NCBI GenBank assembly: GCA_002633005.1
Contig: NMRA01000336.1
Location: forward strand, 304,301-366,300
DNA length: 62,000 nucleotides
Source of the DNA: Phoronis australis
Lineage: Eukaryota > Phoronida > Phoronidae
Reading direction: 5' to 3'
A model generated the notes under the pieces. That model worked only from the letters and a program-made list of their open reading frames with translations, was not told the origin of the DNA and ran no database searches. How positions within the stretch are numbered: position 1 is the first letter of the stretch; the number at the start of each line of letters is the position of its first letter. A program made the position numbers and the translations under genes. This document shows positions 12,501 through 27,500 of the stretch, piece after piece.

Positions 12501-15500
12501 TGACAGATTTTTATGAAATAGGGCATGTTCCCGTTATTGGATGGATTGTACATTTTTGTGCCATCTAGTGGCCATTTTTAGGATACATTTAAATATCCCT
12601 AAAAGCACACCATTTGCGATGCATTCGTGGGCGCATTTCAACGCTCCGCGTTGCTCTTGTTATGTCTGTTTCAACAACTAAGTCATATACACCCACTGTG
12701 CCTGTTATTTAGTAGATGGGGTGGTAGTACCAGTCTTTCTCTCCCTAACAAAGCTCATGTAAATGCCTGTTATTTAGTTGATGACGTAAGACCTCAATTT
12801 AGACAACTGCAGTACCTGTGAACCTCAGCAATCAAATCAGTATGATCACATATTCTCTTATGAGTATTCCCAGTCCACATTAATCCTTTGTAGCCCACTC
12901 AACCTTGTCTATTGTGTGGTGCCCTTTTAATACACTTAAGGACCTTTCATACTAATGTTTTTGGGATAGAAGTTAACAGTGCGTGTTAACTTTGCACTAA
13001 ACAGGTGCATTTAACAGAAGAGTGTCAACACTGCAGAGCATTATGAATGGTCAACTTCGGTCCCATTGAAGTTATTTCCAGGTGCCACTGTTATCGTCAA
13101 CAATTAAAGGGTAGTGTCGTCGCTAACAGTTGTTTGTATTTTCCTTGAATAATCACCAGTCGAATTAAAAGTAAGTTTTATGTCAATGAGCACATGTAAA
13201 TGTTCCCAAATTGTCACATTAAAATTTACCGTTCAGCACTACCTTGTGATTACTTCGATGACAACAGCGTCGCCTACCGTTTACTTCGATGTACGTAACT
13301 ACCGAAGCCGGTATGAATGGTTCAGTTAACTCTGCAGACTGGGGTTAAGTCAGTATGAAAAGGCCTTACAGACAGTTAAAATGAGTAATTGTACATATGG
13401 ACACAAACATATCTACAGTCCTGTAATAATTGACAGTGAATGAGCAACACTTTAATACCTATAACTCCTCAGTGATGCGCTTTGGAAGCCAGGGACTTTT
13501 CAAAATCATTTGAAAGTGGAAACAAAAAGCAAATAAGTTTTGTCTTTAATAGTGATTTTTATTTTGGTTTAAAAATTGATTTAAAAACAAATTAAATTTT
13601 AAAGGTGTTTTACTTTCAAAATATTCTTAAAATTGTTTTTTATCAACAAATTTATCCTGAATTGCCATTGATATGTCCATTAATGATATTGCAGATCACA
13701 AAAATTTGCTTGAATATTTTATTTTTAGCAGCTTTAAGATGTGTTTGTATGAACTGAAAGTAAAAAGTTTCACCCAAAGGTTTCAGCTCACACCTATATT
13801 TCACTGCTTTAATATTTGCCAGACATCAGTCTACCCAGCTCAAACGTTTCATTACCCACAGACCAAATCTCACTGGTCCATTTCCACAGACCAGTGCAGT
13901 GTTCTCCACGATACCAATTCCAAACTCGACGCAAATATCAGTAGTCTACACTGTCTTTTCTCTAGTCTATAGCCTTAACATCTCTCCTGGAGGTATTTAT
14001 ATATGTCAAAAGCATACACTGAACTGGTCCGTGTGACCTACTTTTTGATACTTTGTTGGGCCTACACGTGAAAACCGCGAATCGTACTCTAAGTGCCCAT
14101 TCAGCTAATGACTGTCTCACAAATAAAAAATTGGTGTTAAAAGCACGTGGCCAGGAAGCGCGTGCTACATACCTGTCACTTGTCATCGCAGACATTATTC
14201 TTTGGGAACTATCCATGAAGCTACGGGTATCATATTGGCAAGAAATAAATATTGGCACTAATTTCAGAAAGTTTTCTAATGCCGTAAAAACTGTTGCATT
14301 ATTTTTAAGAGGGATAATGCTTTATTAATCACTTGATTTCTGTATTCATAATTGATGTTTTTAAAGTATAGTACCTGATGAAATGCCCCACTGATAGGGG
14401 ACACCTCCGCCCCCAAATATCCTGGATAATAACTCTGACTGTCACACATCCAGTCACCCGGCAACTCAATGTCATTCGGCCTTAGGCCCTTAACCGAGAC
14501 AATTCTCGCACGTGTATTAACAGTAAATGTGATCAGCAAGTGCTCAATAAAATGCATTCTCGTGATAATGCTTGTGTTATTTCTTTAGTTACAATGCACA
14601 CCTAAATCGTTAGGCCTACTTTGCGTTTACTCCTGCAAATGAACGCTGACTGGATGACACGCACGTGCTCGCTCACTCACACACCCAGACGATCTTCAAA
14701 ACAAAGGTCACGTGACTACGACATGTGTGTTTTTCCAGAGATTTTTTCCTGTTGCTGGGTACGATCTTGCGCAGATTTGAACCTATATTCTTCTTAATGC
14801 CGACTCCACAGGAACTTAAAATCTTAGGAATGCAATTTGGAAAACTTAAGTGAGGATTTCAGGTAATTTGTTGAGTCGAAACTATATTTTTGTTCAAGCT
14901 GCCCTGTCGACGATCGCGAGGCCACCATTTTGTAGAAAGTCTGTCATAGGCTTCCGATTTCACCCGTTTTGGAGACTGGGTTTCAACAGCCTTGGGTTAC
15001 AATATCCAACAAGCGCCTCTCACCCCGAAACAAAAGTTACTAAGCGCCCGGGCGCCTTATTACGGCAAATACGGTACTGTTAACTGCATTTCAGTAAAGT
15101 GAACTATGTTTATTGTTGGTAAAATCAGGCTCTGATTAAATGATAAGGGCTGGAATATCAAGCCAACCAAAGTTTTAAACCTGGCACGGCAATTTTCAAA
15201 CTTAATGCGCTTTCCCCAAACTCGACGCAGCAAAATCCAAACTCGTTACCGCGTTGAGTCAAAACAGGTCGTGGAGAACATGGCAGTTCACTTCTATACC
15301 CCTGGTACGAGTTGACCAAAAGGTGGGGCTGCTATTGGATGTCAACCAACTTACCAGCTGACTCTCATTTTCACTAAAGACATCGCTCTAGTCAGTTGGC
15401 GACTGATCTTGCACGCATGGCACTTCACATTTACAAAATACCGCGAAAAACGGGTGATGAGGCTGGATCACGTGAGATCATATCGGTTCGTATCCGCGCC

Positions 15501-18500
15501 AAATAAACCACAGAAAAACGATTCGTCATTGTTATTATTTGAATGCGTTTTGAAGCTGCAGTTACGTTCTTAAAAATAGTAATTATAATCCTTGTACCTG
15601 AGAAAGTCTGTATTTGTCGACTCATTTATGTATCAAAATAAAAACTTATCTCCCTTTTCATGCATACTCTGGGAATGCCGTGTGGATGGAATCCCCAACG
15701 AGTAGAATCGCAACATACACAGACGATATGGGGGTAATTTTAAAATGAAAAACGTTGAAACGGTTTAGTTATTACTAAGTGAACATAAAACGTTCGCTGT
15801 GTGATTAAAATGAATTAAAACTAGCAGAAGAAGCAAAATTGACAGATCAACTAATTGCACTGTTGACGTTCCCACACTGAACTGCAATTTGTTTGCTTAT
15901 TGGCCCTGTTCTTCACCAAACTTTAGTAGATTTTCCCAGTCCACTGATTACAACAGCAACAACTTTTTCGCGAGAAATTATGATGATGATACTGATGATG
16001 AAGAAACCTGTGGTGACGTTTTGTAGTAGTTCCAATTAGCACGGGCGACGCACCATAGGGGGCTGGGGGGCTATAGCCCCCACTTTTGTCAGTGCTACAC
16101 CGCACATGGGCTATAGGCGGTGCGCCACAGGGGGGCTGAGGGGGCTTTAGGAAATTATTAAGTAGTGTATGGTCACCCTGTGGCTCTGACATCATTAAGT
16201 GACGGTGTGAAACGCTTGCAAAACGAGGAATTCGCTTCCACTGTGGCAATTGTGGTACTCGACGAAGGACACATCGGGGATATTCCCAGGTTTCAAAACC
16301 CTACTCGCCAGCTAGGCGAGTGAGCCAGAAAATCTACTCGCACAGGCGGAAATTCAGTCGCCCGGTTGTTTGCGTCTGTTCACCAGTGCTGCCAGTGTCA
16401 ATAAAATCATCGTTTCGTGCATTGATGTCACTATCTATTAGGGCTGCCGTATTCGCCCTAGTAAGCGCTCAGGGTGCTTAGAAAAATTGGTTTCAGAAGG
16501 GGGGCTCTTGTTGTAGCCTAAGGCGGTTGAAACCCGGTCTCCGAAACGGGTGAAATCGAAAGCTAGGATCATCAAATTTAAACACTGTGATGTATCTGTA
16601 ACCTATGACAGACTTTCTACAAAACTGGTGCATTGCTATCAAACTTTGTTGTTAAATTACGATTTTTTTAAAAAAGATGTGCTGAAATCAGAGGACAAAA
16701 ACTTGCTGACTGATGCGTCGCTGCCTCGCGATCGTCGATAGGGCAACTTGAATTCTTGAGTAAAAATACAGTTTCGACTCAACAAATTACCTGAAATCCT
16801 CCTTAAGTTTTCTAAGACTTTTAAGTTCCTGTGGAGTCGGGATTAACTGCAGATTAAGTCCAAATCTGCGCTAGATCCTGGCACCTCGCAACACGAGAAA
16901 AATCTTTGGATGAACACACATGTTGTTGTCACAGGTCGTTTGTTTTGAAGTTTGAGTCTGTAGGTGTGCGCCGAGTGATCGAGCGCGTGCGTGTCATCAG
17001 AGTTCATTTGCGCGCGCTTCTTGGCCACGTGCTAATTAAAACAAGTCAAGTTTCGATTCGCAGTTTTTTCGTGTAGAAAGTAATCTGGATTCATGTTGAG
17101 GGAGAAGGTCTGTACGGAAAGGTACAATACAATCCTGTTGACAAGTATGTTGCGTATGTTCTGAAAGTCCTGACCATTGTGGGACATGTTCCTCGTAAGA
17201 TCAGCAAAACCTGCGTTCTTTTTTAAGCACTGCAGAAGTTTGAAGTGTACAGTGACGCCTAAATACCGACATAGCGGCGAGGCTCATGGTCTAGAAATTT
17301 CCCACACTATGATTTTTCAGAACTGTCGGATAATCCAATAAATTGAAGACATTATTGTAGAATTTTGTAACTGTAGGTAAGGTATTTTTCACATAATAGT
17401 ATGTACAAGTCTGAAAACAAGTGGGGGGCTTATAGGGGCATGAGCGCTTATTAGGATGAATGTTATTATTTATAAAATAATTTTGGCTAAAATAACATTG
17501 TGCATTACAATAAGAAACCAGTTCCAAGAAATATGCTATTTCACTTGCTGTGAGCACATGGACTGGTCTTCCGCCTTTTCCCTTTTCTTCGTTTCGGATT
17601 AGTCCACAAATTCCTGCATGCACAACCACACACTGTGATCTTTTGTCTACACAAATCGCGTAACGGGTGAATCTACCGAATCAGTAGAATAGCACTGCGC
17701 GGATGTTTTTTTACTGCCGGAGCATGCACACGCCGACCAAACTGAACCGTAAATTCATGATAAAAACAGCACAAGGAGGAGAGCATTTATTCATGTTCAT
17801 CTAGGAAACCATATATTACTTTTGCGCTCTGAAAATTCGCTCGCCACCTGGGTGACCGGCAAGTCAACTTCTACTCGCCCAGCACCAGCATTTGATGTTA
17901 GACTGAGTAAGTGGTCCCCACCGAGAATGATGCTAGACTTGTAGGATATTACATGCATGTGGAAGTGTTGAGTTTAGTGTCGTATAGTATTTGAACTTTG
18001 TTGTCTCTAACAGATGTAATTTTGAAAATCTGTGATCTGAAATATGCACCCGTCACCGTAAGGTAATTTTCCTGTGGCAACGGACTGTACGGTACGTCTT
18101 GGGTCACAACGATGATGTCATTTGCATTGATTAGAACGAGCGTCACCAAAAGTTTTTCTTTGGCACTAAATGGGGTTCCTGATGGGGTCCTACGATTGTA
18201 ATTGCCATAATTAGTTAAAGACATAGTTTCACACCAAAATAACTGCTTTTCAAAACAAATAATAGCACTGTGTGAATCTGTTACACAGGACAGTTCTTGT
18301 CCACACAGCTTGGTTAATGAGAAAAGCCCAGCAGTAATGACCATATGGGACTAATCAGCCAGTCAATTCTGAGAACAGGCATACGTGTTTACATAACCAT
18401 CTGTGATGTCAGACCAGGAAGACAGCTGTGTATTTCAATGGCTACAAGCTGTCAACCCTCCAAAATTTTGCTTGCTTCATATGATAATTCCTTTCAACTC

Positions 18501-21500
18501 CATTTGTTGACATAACTAAATTGTTTTTCGCCAAGTAGAATCTAAATCGGTAAATATAACAACAAGAATGGATCAACTGAAATTTGAAATTTTCGGATGT
18601 AATAACTTCCTTTTCGCCAAGGAGATGTAAAGACCTGCGTATCACAGATAATCAAGCCTAGTACAAAATATTGCAGTTTTCTGTTTTTCCATTTTCAGCA
18701 GTGAGTAAAAAGAGTGTCATCTTTTAGTTTAACCACATATATAATTGAAATTGGAGTGGAAGTGGCAATTTCAATGACAAAATTACAATAACACTTGAAA
18801 TGGAAGTTTTCTGAACTTGTTTTTTTAAATTCATGTGTTGATCTAATGAAATAATAATTAACCCAAGGCATCAAGAAATATTACCTGAAGGTGCCAGTAA
18901 ACATATGTCAGCTGTCATTACGGCAAGTTAATGCTATCATGCTTTTGTCACTGAGTCATACAAATCAAAGAACAAATCAGAGGACGATTATGATTTAATC
19001 CACAGTTCAAATTAAAACCAAGTGCTTTCAGTCGGAATTATATATTTGGTTTCTACAGTGAAAGACTTTCAAGGTAGTTGAACGTTATTGCTGCTGTGCA
19101 AAAGTCACAACTGAAATAATATCAGTACAGTATTGGATGTTAGATGTGAACCAACTAACCAACTTACTCCCTTTGGATGGCTTTAAGATTTGACCAACAG
19201 GTGGGGCAGCTGTTGGATTTTGGCGAAGTCATTAACAAGACTATTCACTTTGGCCACCGCCATTGTTGTGTCGTGGACAGTAGCGACACCTAGCGGGTGT
19301 GTGTGCGCTGACGATGTTTGCGAGATGTCAACTGACGGCTCCGGTCGGTAGAAAAGCAACGGTGTTTTTGCAATGCCTACGACTGCCGCAGCAGTTAATT
19401 GAAAGTTTGTGACATGCTTTTTTCGTTTCCCCCCGTTTTTGCTCCTGCCTCTTCTTGAGCACATCTGTCTTATGTTTATTACTTCCCTGAACCCCCTAGA
19501 TAAAATCCTAGAGGTTCTGTACCTGCCCACCCTCCAATCACTTCCTTTCACCAAGTGCTCACCTTAGAGTACTGAGACACCCTCTTGCTTATGATGTATT
19601 TCTCGTAATTTATATTACCTTTACTTCCCAAATTTTTCTTGATTTACACGGTGTTTTGTGTATTTTTCCAATACTCTGCTCATATTTTTTGTTCTCAACA
19701 TTTTAAACTAAGAAACTTCACTATTTTGAATTTGACTATCTATATCGGCCATGAGTCATGATTATCAACCATATTCCTTGCTTGGCACTCATGCCTACTA
19801 AATGTTTCTACGGTCTATGAAACAACAATGGCCACCAGTGGCAGTCCACTGGGATTTTGCGAGATTTGTCTCCCGCTGTACAGTCTCTGATGTCAGTCAG
19901 CTGACTCAATTATTTTCATGTTTTGCCCACCAGGTGTCAGGCAGCTATTTAATGTTGGATGTCAACCCGTTAACTACCATACCGTGAATAATAACTCTTA
20001 CAGGGAAGTTATGCATTTCCTAAGATATGTGTGAATTTTCATCGCTTGTCCTTCAGAGCGGCTTTTACCAGGATCAAAATGAGCGCTGCACCGGAGTCGG
20101 ATACAGTTGTGATGATCGCATGTCCGGTGCAAGCAAGACCCAATTAAGTGTAATTGTCGGACCATAAACTGTAGTAAATATCTCTGCCTGTACAAAATGG
20201 CAAAATTTCAAAATGCGTTAACCAATAATTTTTGTTAAAAACAAACACCACGGCGGTATTCATGTGGAAAAATTGATCTGGTATGGTTTTCACTTTTTAA
20301 TAATCGATGAACTAATTTACCTAAACAACATTCAAATATGAATGGACTCACCAGAGACAGCCCAAGGGTGATTATCTCTGCGGCGAAGGATGTTACAGGT
20401 GTGTCTCCGATGAGTTGCCAATAGTCACTGGTATGGTGCATGGCTTTAAACTCTCTGCGGCTGGGTTTAAGATCTTTTATAGGCCTAACTATCCCCAATT
20501 CGCGTACCAGGATGAATTTCAAAAATGTGTTGACTTGTTTGCATGATATGTGATGTGCGACGTCTATGTTGAAAGTGCACCATATTTTTTACGTTGATTT
20601 CCTTTGCTGGATTTCAGAAGATAATTCATATATTGCAATGTAGGCGTCCAGGAGAGGCTTGGATGTACTTGTGACTGAGTCGTCAAAATTTATCCATTCC
20701 CATGATGATGATTTAACACAGCATGTGTAACGACCACCCCTCGTGTTTCTTCTATGGTGTTCAATGACTGCAATTATTTTATAGCCAGAGAGGTCATACC
20801 ACAAAATCTGCATGCTGATTTTTTTACCATTAGTGGCGGTTCATAAGATGTGAATACAAAGGTATTTTGGTGGTTTTAATAATGACCAAGTGAACTGGCT
20901 ACTGAGGCTATTGCAGTGTGGGCAACTAAAGTCTTTGATGTCCAACGACATCCACATTTAGCTGTGTCACAACTCCTGCATAGTTATTTCTTTCCTCAGT
21001 GTTGGGGGGTAGACAGTCAACTCCCAGTCTCTGTATTTTCCTTTGTTGTTGAGCAGTTATTACAACTCCTAGTTTGCTTCTTTACCTGTTCAAAGGTACT
21101 AGTAACCTCAGCGTTTTCTGTCTGATGTATACCTTTGTGTTGCATCATATGTGTTCACAAGAATGGTTTTCATATTCTTGTTGATATATTCTATTAAAAC
21201 TGCTCTTTTTGCCTGAATTGACCATAACACAATGTCAGGTCTTAATGCCGAATCTGTTATTTCAGATGGGAATATAAGAGGCGTTTCTGTACAATCTTTA
21301 ATTAGTTTCCAATCGTTGGTCTTGGCCAGGAAGTGGGCTAAAAACTACAAACATTAAGATTGAAGATAAAGGACCATATGTCTTGATATACTTGGTGGAT
21401 TTACAAAGTTTAACGCTGATCAGAGTTAATAATATCACATGGATTATTTGTTATATATTCTTTCAATCTCGTTTAACTGGATTCAGGACTAGGAAACAGT

Positions 21501-24500
21501 TGTCCTTAACTTGTGCCCACTCTTCATTTTTTATGACTGACAAAAAACTAGAATAGTTATGTAGTCAGTGTAACTGAAATTTTCCAGGAATTCCAAATGT
21601 TCAGTTTGGCTATCACCATATTTGTACTTCCATGTATTTTTATGATTTGAGTTCTATTAAAAATTAAACTTGAACTAATTACACGTCTAGTTTCGTTTGC
21701 TGTGAAATGTTTTGTGTAGCTGTAATCTGGGAAGTTGAGAGATGGGTTCACGATTAACTAAACTAAGTTTCTCTGGCGATCAAAATTTAGCACTGTTATT
21801 AGTACTTCAAGTTTAAAAATAAAATATAAAGATATCAACCCACTCCTGGTAAGGAAAAATAAGTATCAAAAATGAAGTAACGAAAACCAGTATGAAACAT
21901 TTTTAAAACCAAATTCATTCCTTTGGGAAGTGAATTTTTGTGAAGATAAAAACAAATTAATGTTTTGTCATATTTGTAATATTTAAAATGTACCAAGTTA
22001 AAACTGTTCTCCACAGATGCTGGCTGCAACTCCATGCAAATGCCAAAGAAAACTAGAATTGTTGACACAGTATTATTAACTATTACCTTTCCACTTCATT
22101 AGCTCAGATCTACATCACTACAAAGGGTGAGCTGAATAGGCTTCATAAAAGTTGTCTGTGGCTAAGGGAATCAGAGCAGTGGCCAGTGTAAGCCAATAGC
22201 GGATTTGCAGCGACGCCATATTGAAATTAGGTTAAAATGGTGCATTGTGGGTGCTGTGGTCAGGATTCCGAAGGCGGCCATAGTAACAAAACCATATATT
22301 AATAAAGCATAAAAATATTTCCAGGTGATCAGTGCAATGGGCCCACATGCGAGGCCTGCGCACGTCTGGTACAACGTGTATCAGACCGCCTGCAATTATT
22401 TTTTTTATAGTAACAAGCATAATACGCGGTATGAGTGCGAAGAAAACTTACAGCGGATACATTTGTTGTGTTCCTGGCTGCTTCAAAAACAACAAGAGAG
22501 ATAAAAATCTGAGTTTTTATGTGTTCCCTGCAAAGTTCGTGAAAAATGGTTAAACAACATTAGGAGAGCTAGGAGTAAGGGAGATTAGCGCATTCAAACC
22601 AACGCGGGACCATCTAGTAGGCAACACGTAGCCCCACGGTTGGACATATAGGGGCTACAATACTTCCATTCACTTTCTGTACTCATTTCGTTACTTCAGT
22701 GTATTTTTAACAGGCCGTGAGCGGATTTGGGTTACCGATTTCGAGTTTTCACCTCGTCAAAATAAATTCTACACTTAAAACTATCAATTAAAAAACGCTT
22801 ACTTTCATCATTGGTCCTTTCTGCTTCTATACATATCTTTGATGAAGCTTAGTTGTGAGAATTAAGCTGACTTTGGCGAAGAATTACAACTCCACTTTTT
22901 TGGTTGCCGTTAATTTTATCACCGCGTGCGCGATAACCACAAAGCATGTCAACTGAATCACGTGAGTTAGGCAAAGATTAGCGCGAGACTGAGCGAAGCA
23001 CGTTACGCTAGGGCGTGACACTTGTAAAATAGCATGAGAAGGTATCGGTTGAAACTTGTAAGAAGTGTGTCCCTTGGACTTTTTATTCGTCAACATGCGT
23101 AATTTCACGTAACCTCCTCTAAATGGCACCCGGTAACTGAAAGAAACTCAAGCAAACCGCGACAGATTTTCATCGATTTGTTTAAGTTTTGCTGACTAAA
23201 TTGTATCCAGAGTCGTGGATTGTGTTAATTATAACTCCGTGTTCCTATATGTATGGTTCATTTGATTTTATTTGCTGTATTTTGAAATGAGTAACTTTTT
23301 GTGAGGATGTACTATCACCCCTGAATGCCTGTGGCATCCAGTGCGATGTAATTGCCTATCGTGTGCGCAGCAAACATTTTCCTGGTGGAAAAAAGATGTA
23401 TGAGAACAACATTCCGACGGAGTTTCCTCTTAAAATTGACGTCTCTAGGATATCCACGGCGAAAGCTACAAAAGTTAAGCAACCCAAGAACTCTCAACTT
23501 GTCTGAAACCCCCGGTCGGAGGAGATTTCGAAATAAACGCCGATAGCCCCAATACTGAACATGACGACAGTCGTGCCGTCGGTCACACGGTCACTGATCA
23601 TAGCTACGCTGTGTTTACAAACGAGAGAGAGGACTTGCTTGGTATTATAAAGCAAAAAAATGAAACATGGTTTTTAGTTTGCAAATCACTCCAAATGCAC
23701 ACACTATCCATCCTGCTGAAGACATGCTTGACCACAAGCTATCCCATGAGCCTTTGCGAAAGAAGTAACTCGCACATGCGCAATGCGTAGTTCGTTTGCG
23801 CTGCAAATCCGCTATTCTCCACATGGCTGTGTCAGTCTGTGATCGTGTGGCCAACAGATGGAACTACCGGAAATTACATTTTAGTAGCTGTATCTGCCTG
23901 TGATCGTTTGTCCACCACGTAGGGCAGCTATTGGATGTTGGATGTCAACCACATCTTAGTAAGCTTCTCCCTTTGATAATTACATCATTTTTGGCCATAG
24001 TATGCATGCTTCTGATTCTCTCAATTCGGTAAAGTCGCGCGATTTTCGGACAATCAGTATTAATTCCCATAGAAAAAATCCATTCTCGGACGAATCTCGC
24101 GAAACATCATTTTTATGGTGTCCGAATTAGCGGACCTCCAAATTTGGGTTTCCGCTTGTGTCTGCATTTCGCAGGTGTACATTATTTCGATGAGGGGTAG
24201 CAGTATTAACATTGCCGGCTCCGCTACGATAATTGCTGCTCAAACGGTCTGCGCGATTTATTTTTGAAAAACAGGCTTTCCTAATAAGAAATGTGCATTG
24301 TCGACGTTCAAAGAATGTTCCCGTCAAGTATTAGTTCTTCTTTTCAAAAATTTTTTTTTCAATACGAAATGTTGGACTTGCATTACCGATGCTCAAAAAC
24401 CGTTCTCGGCAAGTGACGGAATATTCTCAAAAATCCGCTGTCTCCCTTGAAATATCGGGCTGCGTTGTGGAACAAAGAGTGTTACCGCTTACAAACATGG

Positions 24501-27500
24501 TCTTTCCAATGAGTGGGTCTGGTTTGCGTTGTTGACGCACATGAAACGTTCCGGGCAACTGATGATTCTCTTTTGTAAAAATGCGTTTTCTCAATAAAAA
24601 ATGTCGAGTTTGCGTTGTCAACACATAAGAGCTCCCCGATAAGCGCTTTTTTTCAATGTGATTTCTCAATAAAAAACTGGACTTGCGTATTCGACGTACC
24701 CAGAGGGTTCCCGACCAGTAAAACGTGCGCTTTCTCAATTTTAATGAATTTTGCGTAATAGTAGTGGATGTGGGAACGAGTTCAATGAAGAAAGTGCTGA
24801 ACAATTACGAGAACAGAGTATATATATTTATGTTTGTTAAAGGCTTCCATGCGTCTGCTAGTTTTGACAAACCAAAATGCAAGTTAAGTCTGGCACGTTT
24901 ATTTCCATATTAACTGAAAGCTCAGTTTTAACATGAAAACGAAATTGAGCAAATATCCAAAATAGATGACAAGCAAAATAAGTAGTTTCTCATTCACTCG
25001 TGATCCCCAGTTCGTCGCTCTGGTAGTCATCTAAATTGTTGAAGAAGCGCATCGGACTTGGGACCACTGTCGTTCTACATGTTTAGGCCTACTGCAAATG
25101 ATGGTAATGTGTCGACTCATACAGTGCTGTGGGGCTGAAGACTTAATTAACTAACATATTGCATATAGAAGGGCGCGGTCTAGAAAGCGAATGCAATTTC
25201 AAATCCTACCAACATCAAATTCACCCATCCTTTGAAACGTCCAATGTTAACTCAGTGATACACTGGCGCGTCTTCATGCATCTGAGGTGACCTAACACAT
25301 CAGCGTTCGCTTACGTATTAAACCACAGGCTGAACTGCCGACACTAAAAACTCGTGTGAAATATGTTTTTGGGTGAAATTAAACTGATAATCTGGTTGGA
25401 AGATAACAGGGCCATTGTCATCAGTTAAGCGCCGTCCATGGTCGTCGTCAATTTCCCGCAGCTCTCCCTCAGTCACTACTAATTTGCGCCCTCAGCCTCC
25501 TGCTGCACACCAATGTCGATTTAGTGCCATTTAATTCTTCGGGTGTCGTCTAGGTGCCCCCCTCCCCCCTCCCAATACCGTGGTTGCCCTCCCCAGCAGA
25601 TCATGACTGTTAGAAGAATAGACTAGTGATGACCTGAAAAGAAAAATGAAAACATTTTGGGACAGCGTGAACTCATAAAGGATGTAAACCAGGCAATTCA
25701 AGAAGCGGTCTACTTTTTATACATTTAATTTTCCATTTCTTCTTTATTGTGTACAGAATCAATTACACTCCCTCTATGTCGACCGTTTTCATTTCATTGC
25801 GTCATATATTCACTGTAGTTACGGACAGTGGTTCCCATAGTTCTTCCAACAGTGTCGTCGGGAGTTTTTAGCCACTGACAAGGGCATTTGCAAAGGACAG
25901 GACGTTTTAAAGATAAAAAGTTTTGTAAACACGCAAGTTGCTGGTAACGCATCACCTCGGGTGAAAGTAGAACAATAATAATTAGCAATGTAACAGTCAT
26001 CACTTTTGAATCAAGCATAATTAAACACACTAACATCTGAAATGCCCCTAAAACTATCTTAGGTAATACAAAAAGCATGGTCTGTAGTTTAAGATCACGT
26101 TTCTTTTTTGTCTCAAAACTATCAACTGAAGGTGGTGACATGGACTTGAAGGCAATTAAGGTCCTGTGGAAAGTAGATCTGGAACTCCGGGTCGGAAACA
26201 CCTGTCAGGTTCCCTTTGAGGACCACATGAAGCAACGACTACCAAATCTGATTCAACTGACTTGTCATTTTTTGAAATTGGTTGAGGATTTTCTTAGTCG
26301 CCGCAGACAGAGAGTGCCACAGGGTCCTGGTGTCCTTGTCCGGATTCATCTTAATCTCAGGACACCATGGAATCCAGGTTGTTGTACCTCAGACAGTACA
26401 AGGCGCGAATTAACATGACCACAAGTACACAGACCAATGGATGAGCAAGCAAAATTGGGTCGCCGCAAGTTCAGTCTTTCTTAGGTCTACATAGGGGTAA
26501 AGCTCTTAATAGGACGTCGCTCAAGCAAGAATTCATGAAACTTCGTGATATATTGCGTATTTTAATTGAAAACACATGATTTTGGCTAGATTTTTCTATT
26601 CCCAAGACTGCTGCTGAATTCTACCATAGCCTGCGTCCATGGGCGCAAGGGTGAGAATTTCACGAGTACGCTAGACTGAAGACTTCAACACGTATGGTCA
26701 GGTATTGCAAGCGAAGCACACGCTGGATCACACTAGCTTCTTTAGCGAGATTCTTGCATCTGCGAGGCTTATCAGAGAGCAACAGGGAATTTGTAAGTGT
26801 AGTGAAGAGTGGTTATGTGGATGGCTTCTTTACACTATTATTCCAATACCATCTACATCATTATTAGATTTTGCACTTCCTATTATTTCCATCTACCGTT
26901 ACTAGATTTTACGCAAATTTGTAATCAATGTTATTATTCCAGTCTATATTATTATTAATTTTCCACAAATTTCCCGCCTATACCGTTATTCCTTAGAATT
27001 TGCTGTTTTGCATTATTCCTTTCTATATCATTAGATTTTACCTAAATTTGTAATCAATATTATTATTCCAGTCCATACTATGTTTAAATTTCCACAAATT
27101 TGCCGTCATTACCATTATTCCATTCTATACTATTACTAATTTTTTCCGACAAATTTCCAGTCTATACTATTATTCTACTTTTCTAGTTGCAAAAATATTG
27201 GGTCTATACTATTATTAGAGTCTCTACTATTATCAAAAATCGTGAAATTTTCCTGTCTATAGTATTATTGATGTCTCTACTACTATTCGGAACTCCAGAG
27301 TACCTAATCTTCAAAGGCTGGCCATGAATTGGGTAGGGAACACGTAGGCCCTTGGATGATTGGTAAGGGGCTACAATACTTCCCATCGTTTTCCATATTA
27401 ATTTCCTGTGTATTTTAAACGGCGAAATCCGCTCACTGATTGAGAGTTTTCACCTTGTCAAAAAAATACTCTGCACTTAAAATAATCACTTAAGAAATGC

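Noticed and set aside
15923-16249. 108-codon minus frame rich in His and Pro
   Set aside because: It spans a dispersed repeat and a GC-rich insertion; the composition follows from simple repeats (GATGATGAT and GGGGG runs).
26705-26800. Possible exon ([20 protein letters not shown], donor TTT|GTAAGT)
   Set aside because: Part of it recurs at 55250-55310 without an open frame, so it is more likely repeat DNA.
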